Below, piece after piece: positions 8,691 to 17,147 of a stretch of DNA of 64,000 bases (positions within the stretch are counted from its first letter, which is position 1; every line of letters starts with the position of its first letter). The notes under the pieces are model-generated. The model saw only the letters and a list, made by a program, of their open reading frames with translations. It ran no database searches and had not been told where the DNA came from. Both the position numbers and the translations under genes were made by a program. Source of the DNA: Oscillibacter sp. 1-3 (lineage in GTDB: Bacteria > Bacillota > Clostridia > Oscillospirales > Oscillospiraceae); assembly GCF_000403435.2 (NCBI RefSeq), contig NZ_KE159709.1:1-64000 (forward strand). The letters are read 5' to 3'.

Positions 8691-8717
8691 TTATCGGCAG
8701 GCCTCCGCGGAAATTAA
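8691..8717 (-). promoter_or_regulatory. Sigma-28 (sigma-D) promoter of flagellin
   Basis: On the minus strand TTAA (8714-8717) is followed after exactly 15 bases by GCCGATAA (8691-8698). This fits the flagellar sigma consensus TAAA-N15-GCCGATAW with one change in the -35 box. The predicted start is near 8683, giving a leader of roughly 180 bases before the flagellin ATG. The leader contains several GC-rich dyads but no riboswitch recognised here. The rest of 8718-8876 holds no gene. Confidence 0.8.
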
Positions 8718-8876
8718 GCCTTCTTTTGAAAAAAATTTGCCCTTCATCCAATTCCTGCGGAGAACAGGCAGGACCGTTCCCCGGGGAAGGGGGAGAGGAC
8801 CGCCTCAAAAATGCGCCGAGGGCCGCTGGAATCTCCTGGTTCCGGCGGCCCTGTATTCTCATCAGGCGGGCCCTTG

Positions 8877-9821
8877 TCAGCTCTGCTGCTCCAGCTCCTT
8901 GACCATGGGGGGGAGCTGGGAGATCATGTTGTCCATGTCCTCAAACATGGCGCTCTTGGTGGTACCCAGACGGCTGGCCTGGTCAATGTGCTTGACCACC
9001 TCCTGGTACAGGTTCCGGATCTGGTCGAAGAACTGGCACAGCGACTGCAGTTCCCCCTGGGAGGTGCTGATGACCCCGGAAATCTCGGTCTGAACAGCCA
9101 CGGCGCCCTCGGCGGCGTCCGTGATCCTGCGGAAGCTCTCGCCCGTCTGGGCGACGGCGCCGGCGCCCTGACTCAGCGTCTCCTGGGATGTGCGGATGCT
9201 GCCGCTGAGCTCGCCGGCCCGCTCCTCCACGTCGCAGATGCCGATATTTACGTCCTGGGCCAGGACCTTGATCTCCTCAGCCAGCTGCTTTACCTGGGCG
9301 GCCACCACTGCGAAGCCCCGGCCGTCCACGCCGGCTCTGGCGGCCTCGATGGAGGCGTTGATGGCCAGGAGGTTTGTCTGGTCTGCGATAGACACGATTT
9401 TTCCCATGCACTGCTGAATCTCCCGAATGGCGGCCTGGAGCTTGGAGAAAATTTCCGTCATCTCCTCGTAGGACTGCTGTACCCGCGCGGAGGTCTGCCC
9501 CAGCTCCTCCAGCTGGCCCTGGGCCTCCGACACCATTTGGGCGATCTCGCCCCGGACCTGGCCGAACTGCCCCGCGGTCTGGTTGATGCTGGAGAAGGAC
9601 TGGCCCAGCTCCTGGAGCTTTTCCTGGAAATTGTTCGCCTCGGTCAGCACGCCGGAGAAGGAACTGCCCACCATGCCCAGCTCCGAGAGGGAGGCGACCT
9701 CCTTTTTCACCAGCTCTTTCTGGTATTCTTTCAGGCTGTCCGCCACGTGCAGGACCGGATAGAGGCTTTTCTCCCCGCCGGGCTCATTCTGCTGTCTCCG
9801 GTTCTTTCCCGAAAAAATCAT
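8877..9821 (-). CDS. Soluble methyl-accepting chemotaxis-type signalling protein
   Basis: A 314-residue cytoplasmic protein without membrane segments. It is almost entirely coiled coil. The hairpin tip typical of chemoreceptors ([19 protein letters not shown], then GFAVVA) is near residues 150-180 and binds CheA and CheW in known receptors. The input domain is only about 50 residues, so sensing must come from elsewhere. It follows the FIST-domain gene by 15 bases with its own GGGAGGGG site. The FIST protein may therefore provide the sensory input. Confidence 0.88.
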   Translation of the reverse strand: MIFSGKNRRQQNEPGGEKSLYPVLHVADSLKEYQKELVKKEVASLSELGMVGSSFSGVLTEANNFQEKLQELGQSFSSINQTAGQFGQVRGEIAQMVSEAQGQLEELGQTSARVQQSYEEMTEIFSKLQAAIREIQQCMGKIVSIADQTNLLAINASIEAARAGVDGRGFAVVAAQVKQLAEEIKVLAQDVNIGICDVEERAGELSGSIRTSQETLSQGAGAVAQTGESFRRITDAAEGAVAVQTEISGVISTSQGELQSLCQFFDQIRNLYQEVVKHIDQASRLGTTKSAMFEDMDNMISQLPPMVKELEQQS

Positions 9822-9836
9822 TCCGAATCCCCTCCC

Positions 9837-10892
9837 TTACTCAAAGACCGCGCAGGTCATGGACTGGTTGACAAAGCGGTTGTTGTAGTGCTCTCCGTAG
9901 CCGACAAATCCGGCGTGGCAGCCCAGGGAGGCCATCTCCCGCAGGTAGTTCTGCATATACCCCCGTTCCGAGAAGAGCTTATACCGGAACAGGCAGTTCA
10001 CGGAAAAGACGGCGGAACGCTTGGGGAACTCCCGCTGAATCTGCTGAATGGTGTTCCGGGTGATGGCCTGATAGTCCCCCAGCTCCAGGAGGATCAGAAC
10101 GTCGGAGTCGTTCACCTGGCGGAAGCAGGCCAGGGCGTTGCCGTTGACCTCTTTAATAGAGATGATGCAGGTGTCGTCCCCGTTGATCTTGCCGAAGGGG
10201 TTTTGGAAGGTGCGGGTGAGGATCTCCTCGTCGGTCACGTGGAGGATGCTCTGGTAGACCTGTTTGGCGGGCTTTCCGTTCAGGGAGCCCAATATGTAAT
10301 TGGCCCGGTCCGTATTGGAGGCGATGAAGCGGTAGTTTCCAAACTGGTGGTAGATGTTCTCCTTATAGGTCTTCACCCGGCCGCCCAGGTTCCGCACCAC
10401 GGCATAGGCCACGGCGTCCTGATAGACCCGCCCGTTGGCGGAGATCCGGCCCTCGCCGCCGGTGCCCCCCACCAGGGAGATGCCGTGCTTGTGCAGGGAG
10501 GTGTGGATGGTGGTCAGTACGCAGGCGTCGTTTCCGGTGCAGAAGTCGATGCACACGGTATCGTTGCCGGTGCCGCCCACCGTGCGCAGATCCCGCTCCA
10601 GCCGCTGGATGTACTTCACGGGCATGACGGATACCTCCTCCAGCACGTTGGCGGCGGCGGAGACGCCGTCGGAATAGGCGATGACGCCCACGCCGTTTTC
10701 CACGACGCCGGTCTGATAGCACATGCCGATGCAGCCGATGCTGGGGACGCCGGGGAACCGCTGTTCCAGCGCTTTTACGTGGGTTTCAAACTGGGAGTTG
10801 TTTGATAACAGCATAATGAATTGTGGGGCGCGGAGTCCGCTGACTGCCTCCTCCAGATTTCCGCGCACACTCATACCGATAAATTGTTTCAC
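9837..10892 (-). CDS. FIST-domain sensory protein
   Basis: 351 residues, cytoplasmic. The N-terminal half has the FIST_N pattern (LLSNNSQFETHV, PSIGCIGMC, VGGTGGEG). The C-terminal half fits FIST_C (an RLFSERGY-like motif seen as KLFSERGYMQNYL, and GYGEHYNN). FIST domains are thought to bind small ligands such as amino acids and usually occur beside or fused to signalling modules. The start is GTG with AGGAG nine bases upstream. It is the first gene of a two-gene transcript with the chemotaxis-like protein, driven by a consensus sigma-A promoter rather than the flagellar sigma factor. Confidence 0.8.
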   Translation of the reverse strand: MKQFIGMSVRGNLEEAVSGLRAPQFIMLLSNNSQFETHVKALEQRFPGVPSIGCIGMCYQTGVVENGVGVIAYSDGVSAAANVLEEVSVMPVKYIQRLERDLRTVGGTGNDTVCIDFCTGNDACVLTTIHTSLHKHGISLVGGTGGEGRISANGRVYQDAVAYAVVRNLGGRVKTYKENIYHQFGNYRFIASNTDRANYILGSLNGKPAKQVYQSILHVTDEEILTRTFQNPFGKINGDDTCIISIKEVNGNALACFRQVNDSDVLILLELGDYQAITRNTIQQIQREFPKRSAVFSVNCLFRYKLFSERGYMQNYLREMASLGCHAGFVGYGEHYNNRFVNQSMTCAVFE

Positions 10893-10927
10893 GCTGTCGT
10901 CTCCTCTCGATGATCCAAATTATTTCA

Positions 10928-10956
10928 ATTATACTGGTAAGATCTAATTATGTCAA
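10928..10956 (-). promoter_or_regulatory. Consensus sigma-A promoter of the FIST-chemotaxis pair
   Basis: On the minus strand TTGACA (10951-10956) and TATAAT (10928-10933) are both perfect matches, separated by 17 bases. This gives a leader of about 30 bases before the GTG at 10892. Such a perfect promoter suggests steady, strong transcription. Confidence 0.85.
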
Positions 10957-11129
10957 TAACTACACGGCAGCAAGGGCTGTTTCATGGCGGAAAACATCGG
11001 GAATTTGTGCAGTTTTGTATGGATTTTTGGGAAAGAATCTGATATAGTGTACCAAACGGGCAGCTGTAAACTCCCCGGACAGGAAAAGCGCGCGGAGAGC
11101 GGAGGCCGTCAAGAGAGGAGCGCCTGTCC

Positions 11130-11981
11130 ATGAACAACTATTCCTTCTCCATTTTCCCCAATGAGAATTTCCTGGATTTCCGCCTGTACCAATACGGCTG
11201 GGAGCAGTGCAGGCCTCTGCACTCCTTCGGTCCCTTTGTGCGCAATCACTACCTGTTCCACTATATCATCTCCGGGCAGGGGACCTTGGATTCCACCGGC
11301 CCGGACGGAACGGACCGCAGGTATGAACTGGGCCCGGGGCAGGGGTTCCTCATCTGTCCCGGGCAGATTAACACCTACGCCGCCCACAAGACGGACCCCT
11401 GGGAGTACACCTGGCTGGAGTTTGACGGCCTGCGGGTGGAGGAATATCTGGACGGCGCGGGGCTGAGCGCCCTTCAGCCCATCTACCATCCGCAGTTCCC
11501 GTCTCAGGGGGACGAGCTGCGGGATACCATGCTCTACATCGCCCGGCACGCCGAAGCCGCGCCGCTCCACCTGATCGGACACCTGTGCCTCTTTCTGGAC
11601 GCGCTGATCCGCTCTTCCTCCACCCGGAAGACGCTCCACGGCGGAAAGCTCAAGGACTTCTACATTCAGGAGGCCGTCAATTTCATGGAGCACAATTATC
11701 AGCGGGATCTCACGGTGGAGGAGATCGCCGATGTGTGCAGGCTGAACCGCAGCTATTTCAGCAAGCTGTTCAAGGAGATCATGGGCTGTCCGCCCCAGGA
11801 GTTTTTGATCCGCCTGCGGCTTTCCAAGGCGGCGGAGATGATGAAGCTGTCGGGGAACTCCATCCGGGACATCGCCGCCGGCTGCGGCTATCCGAATCAG
11901 CTCCACTTCTCCCGCGCGTTCAAGAAGCGCTACGGCGTGTCCCCCAGACAGTGGCGGGCAGAGGAGCAGCAGAAAAAATAG
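11130..11981 (+). CDS. AraC-family transcriptional regulator (MsmR/RafR-like)
   Basis: A 283-residue DNA-binding regulator. Residues 1-150 form a cupin-like AraC ligand-binding domain (HYIISGQGTLD, GQGFLICPGQINTY). Residues 180-278 hold two helix-turn-helix motifs, including LTVEEIADVCRLNRSYFSKLF and IRDIAAGCGYPNQLHFSRAF. The gene is divergent from the FIST gene and precedes, in opposite orientation, the alpha-galactoside transport and hydrolysis genes. It is the natural candidate activator of that operon, as in streptococcal msm and raf systems. A -10 like TATAGT lies near 11043. Confidence 0.9.
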   Translation: MNNYSFSIFPNENFLDFRLYQYGWEQCRPLHSFGPFVRNHYLFHYIISGQGTLDSTGPDGTDRRYELGPGQGFLICPGQINTYAAHKTDPWEYTWLEFDGLRVEEYLDGAGLSALQPIYHPQFPSQGDELRDTMLYIARHAEAAPLHLIGHLCLFLDALIRSSSTRKTLHGGKLKDFYIQEAVNFMEHNYQRDLTVEEIADVCRLNRSYFSKLFKEIMGCPPQEFLIRLRLSKAAEMMKLSGNSIRDIAAGCGYPNQLHFSRAFKKRYGVSPRQWRAEEQQKK

Positions 11982-11985
11982 ATCC

Positions 11986-12597
11986 TCACAGGTTCTCCCA
12001 ATCGATTTTCTCGCCCCGGAAGAAGAACTCCCGGTCGCGCTCCCCGATGGCGCGGAGTACGCGGCAGGGATTGCCCGCAGCGACGGCGCCGGCGGGAATG
12101 TCCCTGGTGACGACGCTCCCCGCGCCGATCACGCTGCCGTCCCCGATGCGCACGCCCGGCACGAGAACGGCCCCGGCCCCGATCCAGACGTCGTTGCCGA
12201 TATGGACATCCCGGTTGTATTGCAGGCCTCTGCTCCGCAGGCCCGGCTCGATGGGATGGTTTGCCGTGGCGACCGTGACATTGGGGCCGAAGAGGACGTT
12301 GTCACCAACGAAGATATTGCCGTCGTCCACAAGGGTGAGGTTGAAATTGGCGTAGACGCGATGGCCGAAATGGACGTGGCGCCCGCCCCAATTGGCGCGG
12401 AAGGGAAGCTCGATCCAGCAGCCCTCGCCGCAGGAGGCGAAGACTTCCTTCATATACCGTTCCTTTTCCGCGGCGTCGCCGGGCCGCAGCTGGTTGAAGG
12501 CCCAGAGGCGCTCCGCAAAGCCCGCCTGTTCCGACAGGATCTGCGGGTCGGCGGGGTCGTAGATGAGGCCCGCCAGCATTCTCTCGTACTGCGTCAT
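11986..12597 (-). CDS. maa: Maltose/galactoside O-acetyltransferase-type enzyme
   Basis: Left-handed beta-helix (hexapeptide) acetyltransferase of the Maa/LacA/NodL family, 203 residues. It would use acetyl-CoA to acetylate a sugar. The N-terminal helical cap (MTQYERMLAGLIYDP) and the repeats NVTVATANHPIEPG, IGNDVWIGAGAVL and IGDGSVIGAGSVVTRDIP are typical; the catalytic histidine is in TANHP. The start at 12597 is chosen over an upstream in-frame codon because AAAGGAG precedes it and family members begin with this segment. It follows the alpha-galactosidase gene and may act on accumulated galactosides. Confidence 0.9.
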   Translation of the reverse strand: MTQYERMLAGLIYDPADPQILSEQAGFAERLWAFNQLRPGDAAEKERYMKEVFASCGEGCWIELPFRANWGGRHVHFGHRVYANFNLTLVDDGNIFVGDNVLFGPNVTVATANHPIEPGLRSRGLQYNRDVHIGNDVWIGAGAVLVPGVRIGDGSVIGAGSVVTRDIPAGAVAAGNPCRVLRAIGERDREFFFRGEKIDWENL

Positions 12598-12632
12598 ATT
12601 CCGTGAGCTCCTTTCGTCTATGTGACAGGCAG

Positions 12633-12665
12633 AACTCCCGTCCTCACTTGCTGAGGGCGGGAGTT
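12633..12665 (-). terminator. Hairpin between alpha-galactosidase and acetyltransferase genes
   Basis: AACTCCCG pairs with CGGGAGTT and the stem continues inward (CCTCA/TGAGG), giving about 13 paired bases. There is no long U-run on the minus strand, so it may be a weak terminator, a message-stabilising stem or an attenuator ahead of the acetyltransferase gene. Confidence 0.5.
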
Positions 12666-12671
12666 CCTGAT

Positions 12672-12747
12672 TGGGCATTGCTTGGTAAATGGCGGAATGC
12701 ACAGCGGAAAAAGATCCGCCGCTCTGCCATTTTTCAGACACGGCCTA
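12672..12747. repeat. Short copy (G) of the palindromic intergenic repeat
   Basis: About 76 bases with ends like the longer repeats at 24836, 25722 and 53881. It contains AATGGCGGAATG, AGCGGAAAAAGATCCGCCGCT and the reversed end ACGGCCTA. It looks like a copy lacking the central part. The TAG of its right end is the stop codon of the alpha-galactosidase gene. Confidence 0.6.
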
Positions 12748-14925
12748 CAGCGCGGACAGGTACAGCTGCATGGACTGATAATCTCCCTGGGGCATGGGCA
12801 GGGGCCAGCCGGCCTCCATCAGCACGTCGCCGGGGAAGGCGCCCTGGCCGTTCACGGCGTAGCGCAGGGAGGGGTCCAGCCCCTTGAGCCGCAGGCTGCG
12901 GAAGGGGGCGGCGGCCTGGGTGGGGCCGGTGACCAGGGAGACCAGGGCCTCGCGGCCGTCGGGGGAGACCTGTTCCCAGGCGGTAAAGGGGTCGGCAAAG
13001 GGGTCGCTGAGGCGGTAGTAATCCCCCTGCTGGATCAGGTCGTAGTGCTCTTTGAAAAAGGCCGTCTGTTGTTTGATGATCTCCCGCTCCTCCGGCGTAC
13101 ACCGGCTCAGGTCCATCTCGTAACCGAAGGTGCCGCTCATGGCCACAGCGCCCCGGGTCTCCATGGAGGTGACGCGGCCGTTCTGCTCGTTGGGACAGAC
13201 GGAGACGTGGGCCCCCATGGCGCTGACAGGATAGCAGAAGGAGGTGCCGTACTGGATGCGCAGGCGGTCCACGGCGTCGGTGTTGTCGCTGCACCAGATC
13301 TGGGGGGTGTAGTAGAGCATCCCCGCGTCAAACCGGCCGCCGCCGCCGGAGCAGCCCTCGATCAGCAGCTCCGGGTAGTCCCGGCGCAGCCGCTCCAGAA
13401 TGTCGTACACGCCCAGCACATAGCGGTGGTAGACCTCCCCCTGGCGGTTTGCGGGCAGGGCGGCGGACCAGACGTCGGAGAGGCTCCGGTTCATGTCCCA
13501 TTTAATATAGGTGATGTCGGCGCCGTCCAGGATCTTCTGTATGGATTCGTAGATATAGTCCCGGACCTCCCGGCGGGAGAAGTCCAGCACCAGCTGGCTT
13601 CTGCCCCGGGTCTGGGGCCGTCCGGGGACACCCAGGGCCCAGTCGGGATGCTCCCGGTAAAGCTGGCTGTTCTCGCTGACCATCTCCGGCTCAATCCAAA
13701 GGCCAAAGCCCATGCCCAGCGCCTGGATGCGGGGAACCAGGGCCTCCAGGCCGCCCGGCAGCTTCTTCAGGTTGACAGACCAGTCCCCCAGCCCGCTGAG
13801 ATCAGTGTCCCGGGAGCCGAACCAGCCGTCGTCCATGACGAACAGCTCGATACCCAGGCCCTGTGCGCCTTTGGCAATGTCCACCAGCTTGTCGGCGGTA
13901 AAGTCGAAGTAGGTGGCCTCCCAGTTGTTCATCAGCACCGGCCGGCGCTTCCCCTGGTAAGGGTCCCGGATCAGGTGCTCCCGCAGGGCGCGGTGGAACT
14001 GGCGGCTCATCTGGCCAAAGCCCTTGGGGGAGCAGACCAGAGCGGCCTCCGGGGCGGTGAAGGACTCTCCCGGGGCCAGGAGGAAGCAGAAGTTGTAGGG
14101 GTCGATGCCCAGCACCAGACGGTTGTTTTCCAGCTGGGTCCGCTCCGCCGCCGCCTGGAAGTTGCCGCTGTACACCAGCATGGCCCCGTAGCACAGGCCG
14201 TAGTCCTCGTTGGCCCCGCGGTCACAGAGAATGACGAAGGGGTTGTGATGGTGGCTGGAGGTGCCCCGCAGGCTGTTCACGCTCTGAATGCCGGGGCGCA
14301 GGGGGGCGCGGCTGGGGCAGCGCTCCATGGTGTGGCAGCCGTCAAAGGTGATGAAGTCCAGATCGTCCCGCTGGAAGTCCAGGCACAAAGAGGCGCAGCG
14401 CTGGAGCCGGACAGTCTCCGTCCCCTGGTTGACCACCCGGACGGCCCGGGTAATCAAATCCCGCTCCTCCAGTACGCCGTAGTACAGCTCCACCGACATC
14501 TTCGCGGCCGTGTCCCGCATGCGGATGACGAGGGTTTCCCACTCCTCGCCGCCCCAGAAGGCGGGCAGGCCCTCCAGGCTGTATTTGCCCTGATGCAGCG
14601 CATAGTCCGCGTAGCGCAGGTCCGCCAGGCGGCTGCCGTCCTCTGGCTCAAACTCGATGCTGGGGATGCGGAAGTCCCCCACGCCGCAGGAGGAGTACTC
14701 CTGGGGCAGGGTATCCAGGGAGTAGTCCCGCTCGTCCCCCACCTCGTTGGGATTGGGGGAGAAGCCCCGGTCGGCATATTGGATGAGGTAGGACAGGTCG
14801 CCGCCGCTGATTCGGGGGCCGTAGTAGGTGTGCAGCAGGATGTTGTGCTGGTCCGCCTTCATCTGATAGGTGGTGTTCTGGGTGTGCAGAGTGAACACCC
14901 GGTTTTCCTTGTCCAAAACGATCAT
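12745..14925 (-). CDS. Alpha-galactosidase, GH36
   Basis: Retaining alpha-galactosidase that removes galactose from raffinose, stachyose or melibiose, 726 residues and probably cytoplasmic. The catalytic barrel is clear: MDDGWFGSRD in the middle, D477 in YIKWDMNRS as nucleophile, CSGGGGRFD, and D547 in WCSDNTDA as acid/base. These positions match GH36 enzymes of similar size. GAGGAA precedes the ATG at 14925. An upstream open extension overlaps the transporter ATPase end and is rejected. It is the fifth gene of the operon from 19339. The stop codon is formed by the terminal TAGGCC of a repeat copy, so the C terminus may have been altered by that insertion. Confidence 0.95.
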   Translation of the reverse strand: MIVLDKENRVFTLHTQNTTYQMKADQHNILLHTYYGPRISGGDLSYLIQYADRGFSPNPNEVGDERDYSLDTLPQEYSSCGVGDFRIPSIEFEPEDGSRLADLRYADYALHQGKYSLEGLPAFWGGEEWETLVIRMRDTAAKMSVELYYGVLEERDLITRAVRVVNQGTETVRLQRCASLCLDFQRDDLDFITFDGCHTMERCPSRAPLRPGIQSVNSLRGTSSHHHNPFVILCDRGANEDYGLCYGAMLVYSGNFQAAAERTQLENNRLVLGIDPYNFCFLLAPGESFTAPEAALVCSPKGFGQMSRQFHRALREHLIRDPYQGKRRPVLMNNWEATYFDFTADKLVDIAKGAQGLGIELFVMDDGWFGSRDTDLSGLGDWSVNLKKLPGGLEALVPRIQALGMGFGLWIEPEMVSENSQLYREHPDWALGVPGRPQTRGRSQLVLDFSRREVRDYIYESIQKILDGADITYIKWDMNRSLSDVWSAALPANRQGEVYHRYVLGVYDILERLRRDYPELLIEGCSGGGGRFDAGMLYYTPQIWCSDNTDAVDRLRIQYGTSFCYPVSAMGAHVSVCPNEQNGRVTSMETRGAVAMSGTFGYEMDLSRCTPEEREIIKQQTAFFKEHYDLIQQGDYYRLSDPFADPFTAWEQVSPDGREALVSLVTGPTQAAAPFRSLRLKGLDPSLRYAVNGQGAFPGDVLMEAGWPLPMPQGDYQSMQLYLSAL

Positions 14926-15058
14926 AGGGATTCCTCGCTCAGTTGTCGCTCCTGTGTCAGAACGCAGAATGCCGGCTTTGTGCGCAGCCGGGTTTGCATC
15001 CGCGTCGCCCCGGCCCCGGAGCGGGCACGGGGCGGCGCGGATGTGTGTGGGATCGATT

Positions 15059-16249
15059 TTAGAATTCCAGGTTCCTGCCGTCCTTGCCGAAGATATGGCA
15101 GACATTGCCGCTGAAGGTCAGATTCAGCTTGTCGCCTGCGTGGAAGGAGTCAATGCGCTCGCCGTCGGCGTTCATGGTGGGCACGATCACCACCACGTCC
15201 TTGCCGTTGGCGTTGGCGTGGAAGTGGACCTCGCTGCCCATCAGCTCGGATACGTCGATGGTGGCGGAGAGGGTGTTGCCGGGCTGCCTGGCCAGCACCA
15301 TGTGGCTGGGGCGGACACCCAGAGTGATGTCCTGGGGGGCCGCGTTGTGGGCGGCCAGATTCTTCTGCTTCTCCTCGGAGAGCACCACCTTGCAGTTCTC
15401 CACGGATACGGCGTATTTGCCGCCCTCGTTGACCAGTTTCGCGTTGAAGTAGTTCATCTGGGGCATGCCGATGAAGCCGGACACAAAGAGGTTGGCGGGG
15501 TGGTCGAAGACCTCCTGGGGCGTGCCGATCTGCTGGATGAAGCCGTCCTTCATGATGACGATCCGGTCGCCCAGGGTCATGGCCTCGGTCTGGTCGTGGG
15601 TGACGTAGATGAAGGTGGTGTTGATCTTCTGGCGCAGCTTGATGATCTCCGCCCGCATCTGGTTGCGGAGCTTTGCGTCCAGGTTGGAGAGGGGCTCATC
15701 CATCAAAAGGACCTTGGGCTCCCGGACGATGGCCCGGCCGATGGCGACCCGCTGGCGCTGGCCGCCGGAGAGGGCCTTGGGCTTGCGGTCTAAGTACTGG
15801 GTGATGTCCAGAATGGCCGCGGCCTCCTTCACCCGGCGGTCGATTTCCTCCTTGGGGGTTTTGCGGAGCTTCAGGGGGAAGGCCATGTTCTCATATACCG
15901 TCATATGCGGATACAGGGCGTAGGACTGGAAGACCATGGCGATGTTCCGGTTCTTGGGCTCCACGTCGTTGACCAGCTTGCCGTCGATGTACAGCTCGCC
16001 GCCGGAGATCTCCTCCAGGCCGGCCACCATGCGCAGCGTGGTGGACTTGCCGCAGCCAGAGGGGCCTACCAGAACGATGAACTCCTTGTCGGCGATGTCC
16101 AGATTGAAGGACTGGACCGCGACGACGCCCTGGTCGGTCACCTGCAGGTTCGTCTTCTTCTCGGGCTCACCCTTCTTCTTTTTGGCTTTTTTCTGATCTC
16201 CGCTGTGAGGATATATTTTCGTAATACCTTTCAAATTCAAGGCGGCCAT
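15059..16249 (-). CDS. msmK: Sugar ABC transporter ATPase, MsmK/UgpC type
   Basis: ATP-binding subunit that powers oligosaccharide import, 396 residues. Walker A is GPSGCGKST (about 61-69), the signature LSGGQRQR, Walker B VLLMDEP and the switch histidine YVTHDQ. A C-terminal OB-fold regulatory domain (residues 255-396) is typical of MalK/MsmK. A lysine-rich insertion of about 25 residues near the N terminus (KKAKKKKGEPEKK) is unusual for the family and lies between beta strands before Walker A. It is placed directly after the two permeases of the same operon. Confidence 0.93.
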   Translation of the reverse strand: MAALNLKGITKIYPHSGDQKKAKKKKGEPEKKTNLQVTDQGVVAVQSFNLDIADKEFIVLVGPSGCGKSTTLRMVAGLEEISGGELYIDGKLVNDVEPKNRNIAMVFQSYALYPHMTVYENMAFPLKLRKTPKEEIDRRVKEAAAILDITQYLDRKPKALSGGQRQRVAIGRAIVREPKVLLMDEPLSNLDAKLRNQMRAEIIKLRQKINTTFIYVTHDQTEAMTLGDRIVIMKDGFIQQIGTPQEVFDHPANLFVSGFIGMPQMNYFNAKLVNEGGKYAVSVENCKVVLSEEKQKNLAAHNAAPQDITLGVRPSHMVLARQPGNTLSATIDVSELMGSEVHFHANANGKDVVVIVPTMNADGERIDSFHAGDKLNLTFSGNVCHIFGKDGRNLEF

Positions 16250-16295
16250 ATCTATTTTCCTCCTTTTGATTCAAAAATTCAAGACATCATTTTCA

Positions 16296-17135
16296 TTACT
16301 TTCCGCCGGTGGAGGCGATGCCCTCGATGAACTGCTTCTGGAAGATGAGGTAGAGGACCACCATGGGCAGCATGGCCAGCAGAGAGCCGGCCATCAGCAC
16401 GGGGAAGTTGGTGCTGAACTGACCCCGCAGCGTGGCAAGGCCGGAGGAAAGGGTCATCATGTTCAGGTCGGAGTTGACCACCAGGGGCCACATCAGGTCG
16501 CTGTAAGCGAACACGGCGGTGAAGATGGTCAGGGCGGCCACGGAAGTGCCGGTGAGGGGGAACATCACCTTGTAGAAGGTCTGCCACTGGGTGCAGCCGT
16601 CCAGGTAGGCGGCCTCGCCGATCTCCTTGGGGATGCCCATGTAGGTCTGCCGCAGGAAGAACACGCCGAAGGCGCTGACGATGCCAGGGAAGACCAGGGC
16701 GAAGATGGTGTTGGCAAGCCCCATGTGGGCCACCATCTGGTACTGGGGGATGATGAAGATCTGGGAGGGCAGGGACATCTGCATCAGCACGATGCCGAAC
16801 AGCAGCTTCTTGCCCCGGAATTCCAGCATGGCGAAGGCGTAGCCCGCCATGGAGCTGAAGGCCACGGCGCAGATCACCCGGAAGAAGATCATCAGGGCGG
16901 TGTTGATGTACAGCTTGATAAAGGGCAGGCTGGTGACGGCGTCACGGAAGTTCTCCCACCGGAAGGCGCTGGGGAAGATGACGGGAGGAGTGGCGTTGCT
17001 CTCGGCCACGGTCTTGAAGCTGGTGAGAATCATCCAGATGAAGGGGAAGACCATGAGGAGGGCGGCGGCGATCAGCACCACGTAGGTGAGAATGGTCATC
17101 CGCTTCTGGGAGGCCTCTAAAGAACTGTTTTTCAT
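16296..17135 (-). CDS. Sugar ABC transporter permease, MalG type
   Basis: 279-residue inner membrane permease with six predicted membrane segments. The EAA loop EAAYLDGCTQWQTFYKVMFPL (about 175-195), which docks to the ATPase, is typical of the carbohydrate MalG branch. It lies 12 bases after the MalF-type gene with a clear GGAGGAAG site and would form a heterodimeric channel with it. Confidence 0.93.
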   Translation of the reverse strand: MKNSSLEASQKRMTILTYVVLIAAALLMVFPFIWMILTSFKTVAESNATPPVIFPSAFRWENFRDAVTSLPFIKLYINTALMIFFRVICAVAFSSMAGYAFAMLEFRGKKLLFGIVLMQMSLPSQIFIIPQYQMVAHMGLANTIFALVFPGIVSAFGVFFLRQTYMGIPKEIGEAAYLDGCTQWQTFYKVMFPLTGTSVAALTIFTAVFAYSDLMWPLVVNSDLNMMTLSSGLATLRGQFSTNFPVLMAGSLLAMLPMVVLYLIFQKQFIEGIASTGGK

Positions 17136-17147
17136 TTCTCTTCCTCC

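Noticed and set aside
12682..15114. Long open frame on the plus strand opposite the alpha-galactosidase gene
   Set aside because: It is an antisense shadow in high-GC sequence. The minus strand encodes a clear GH36 enzyme with catalytic residues, and the plus-strand protein resembles nothing.
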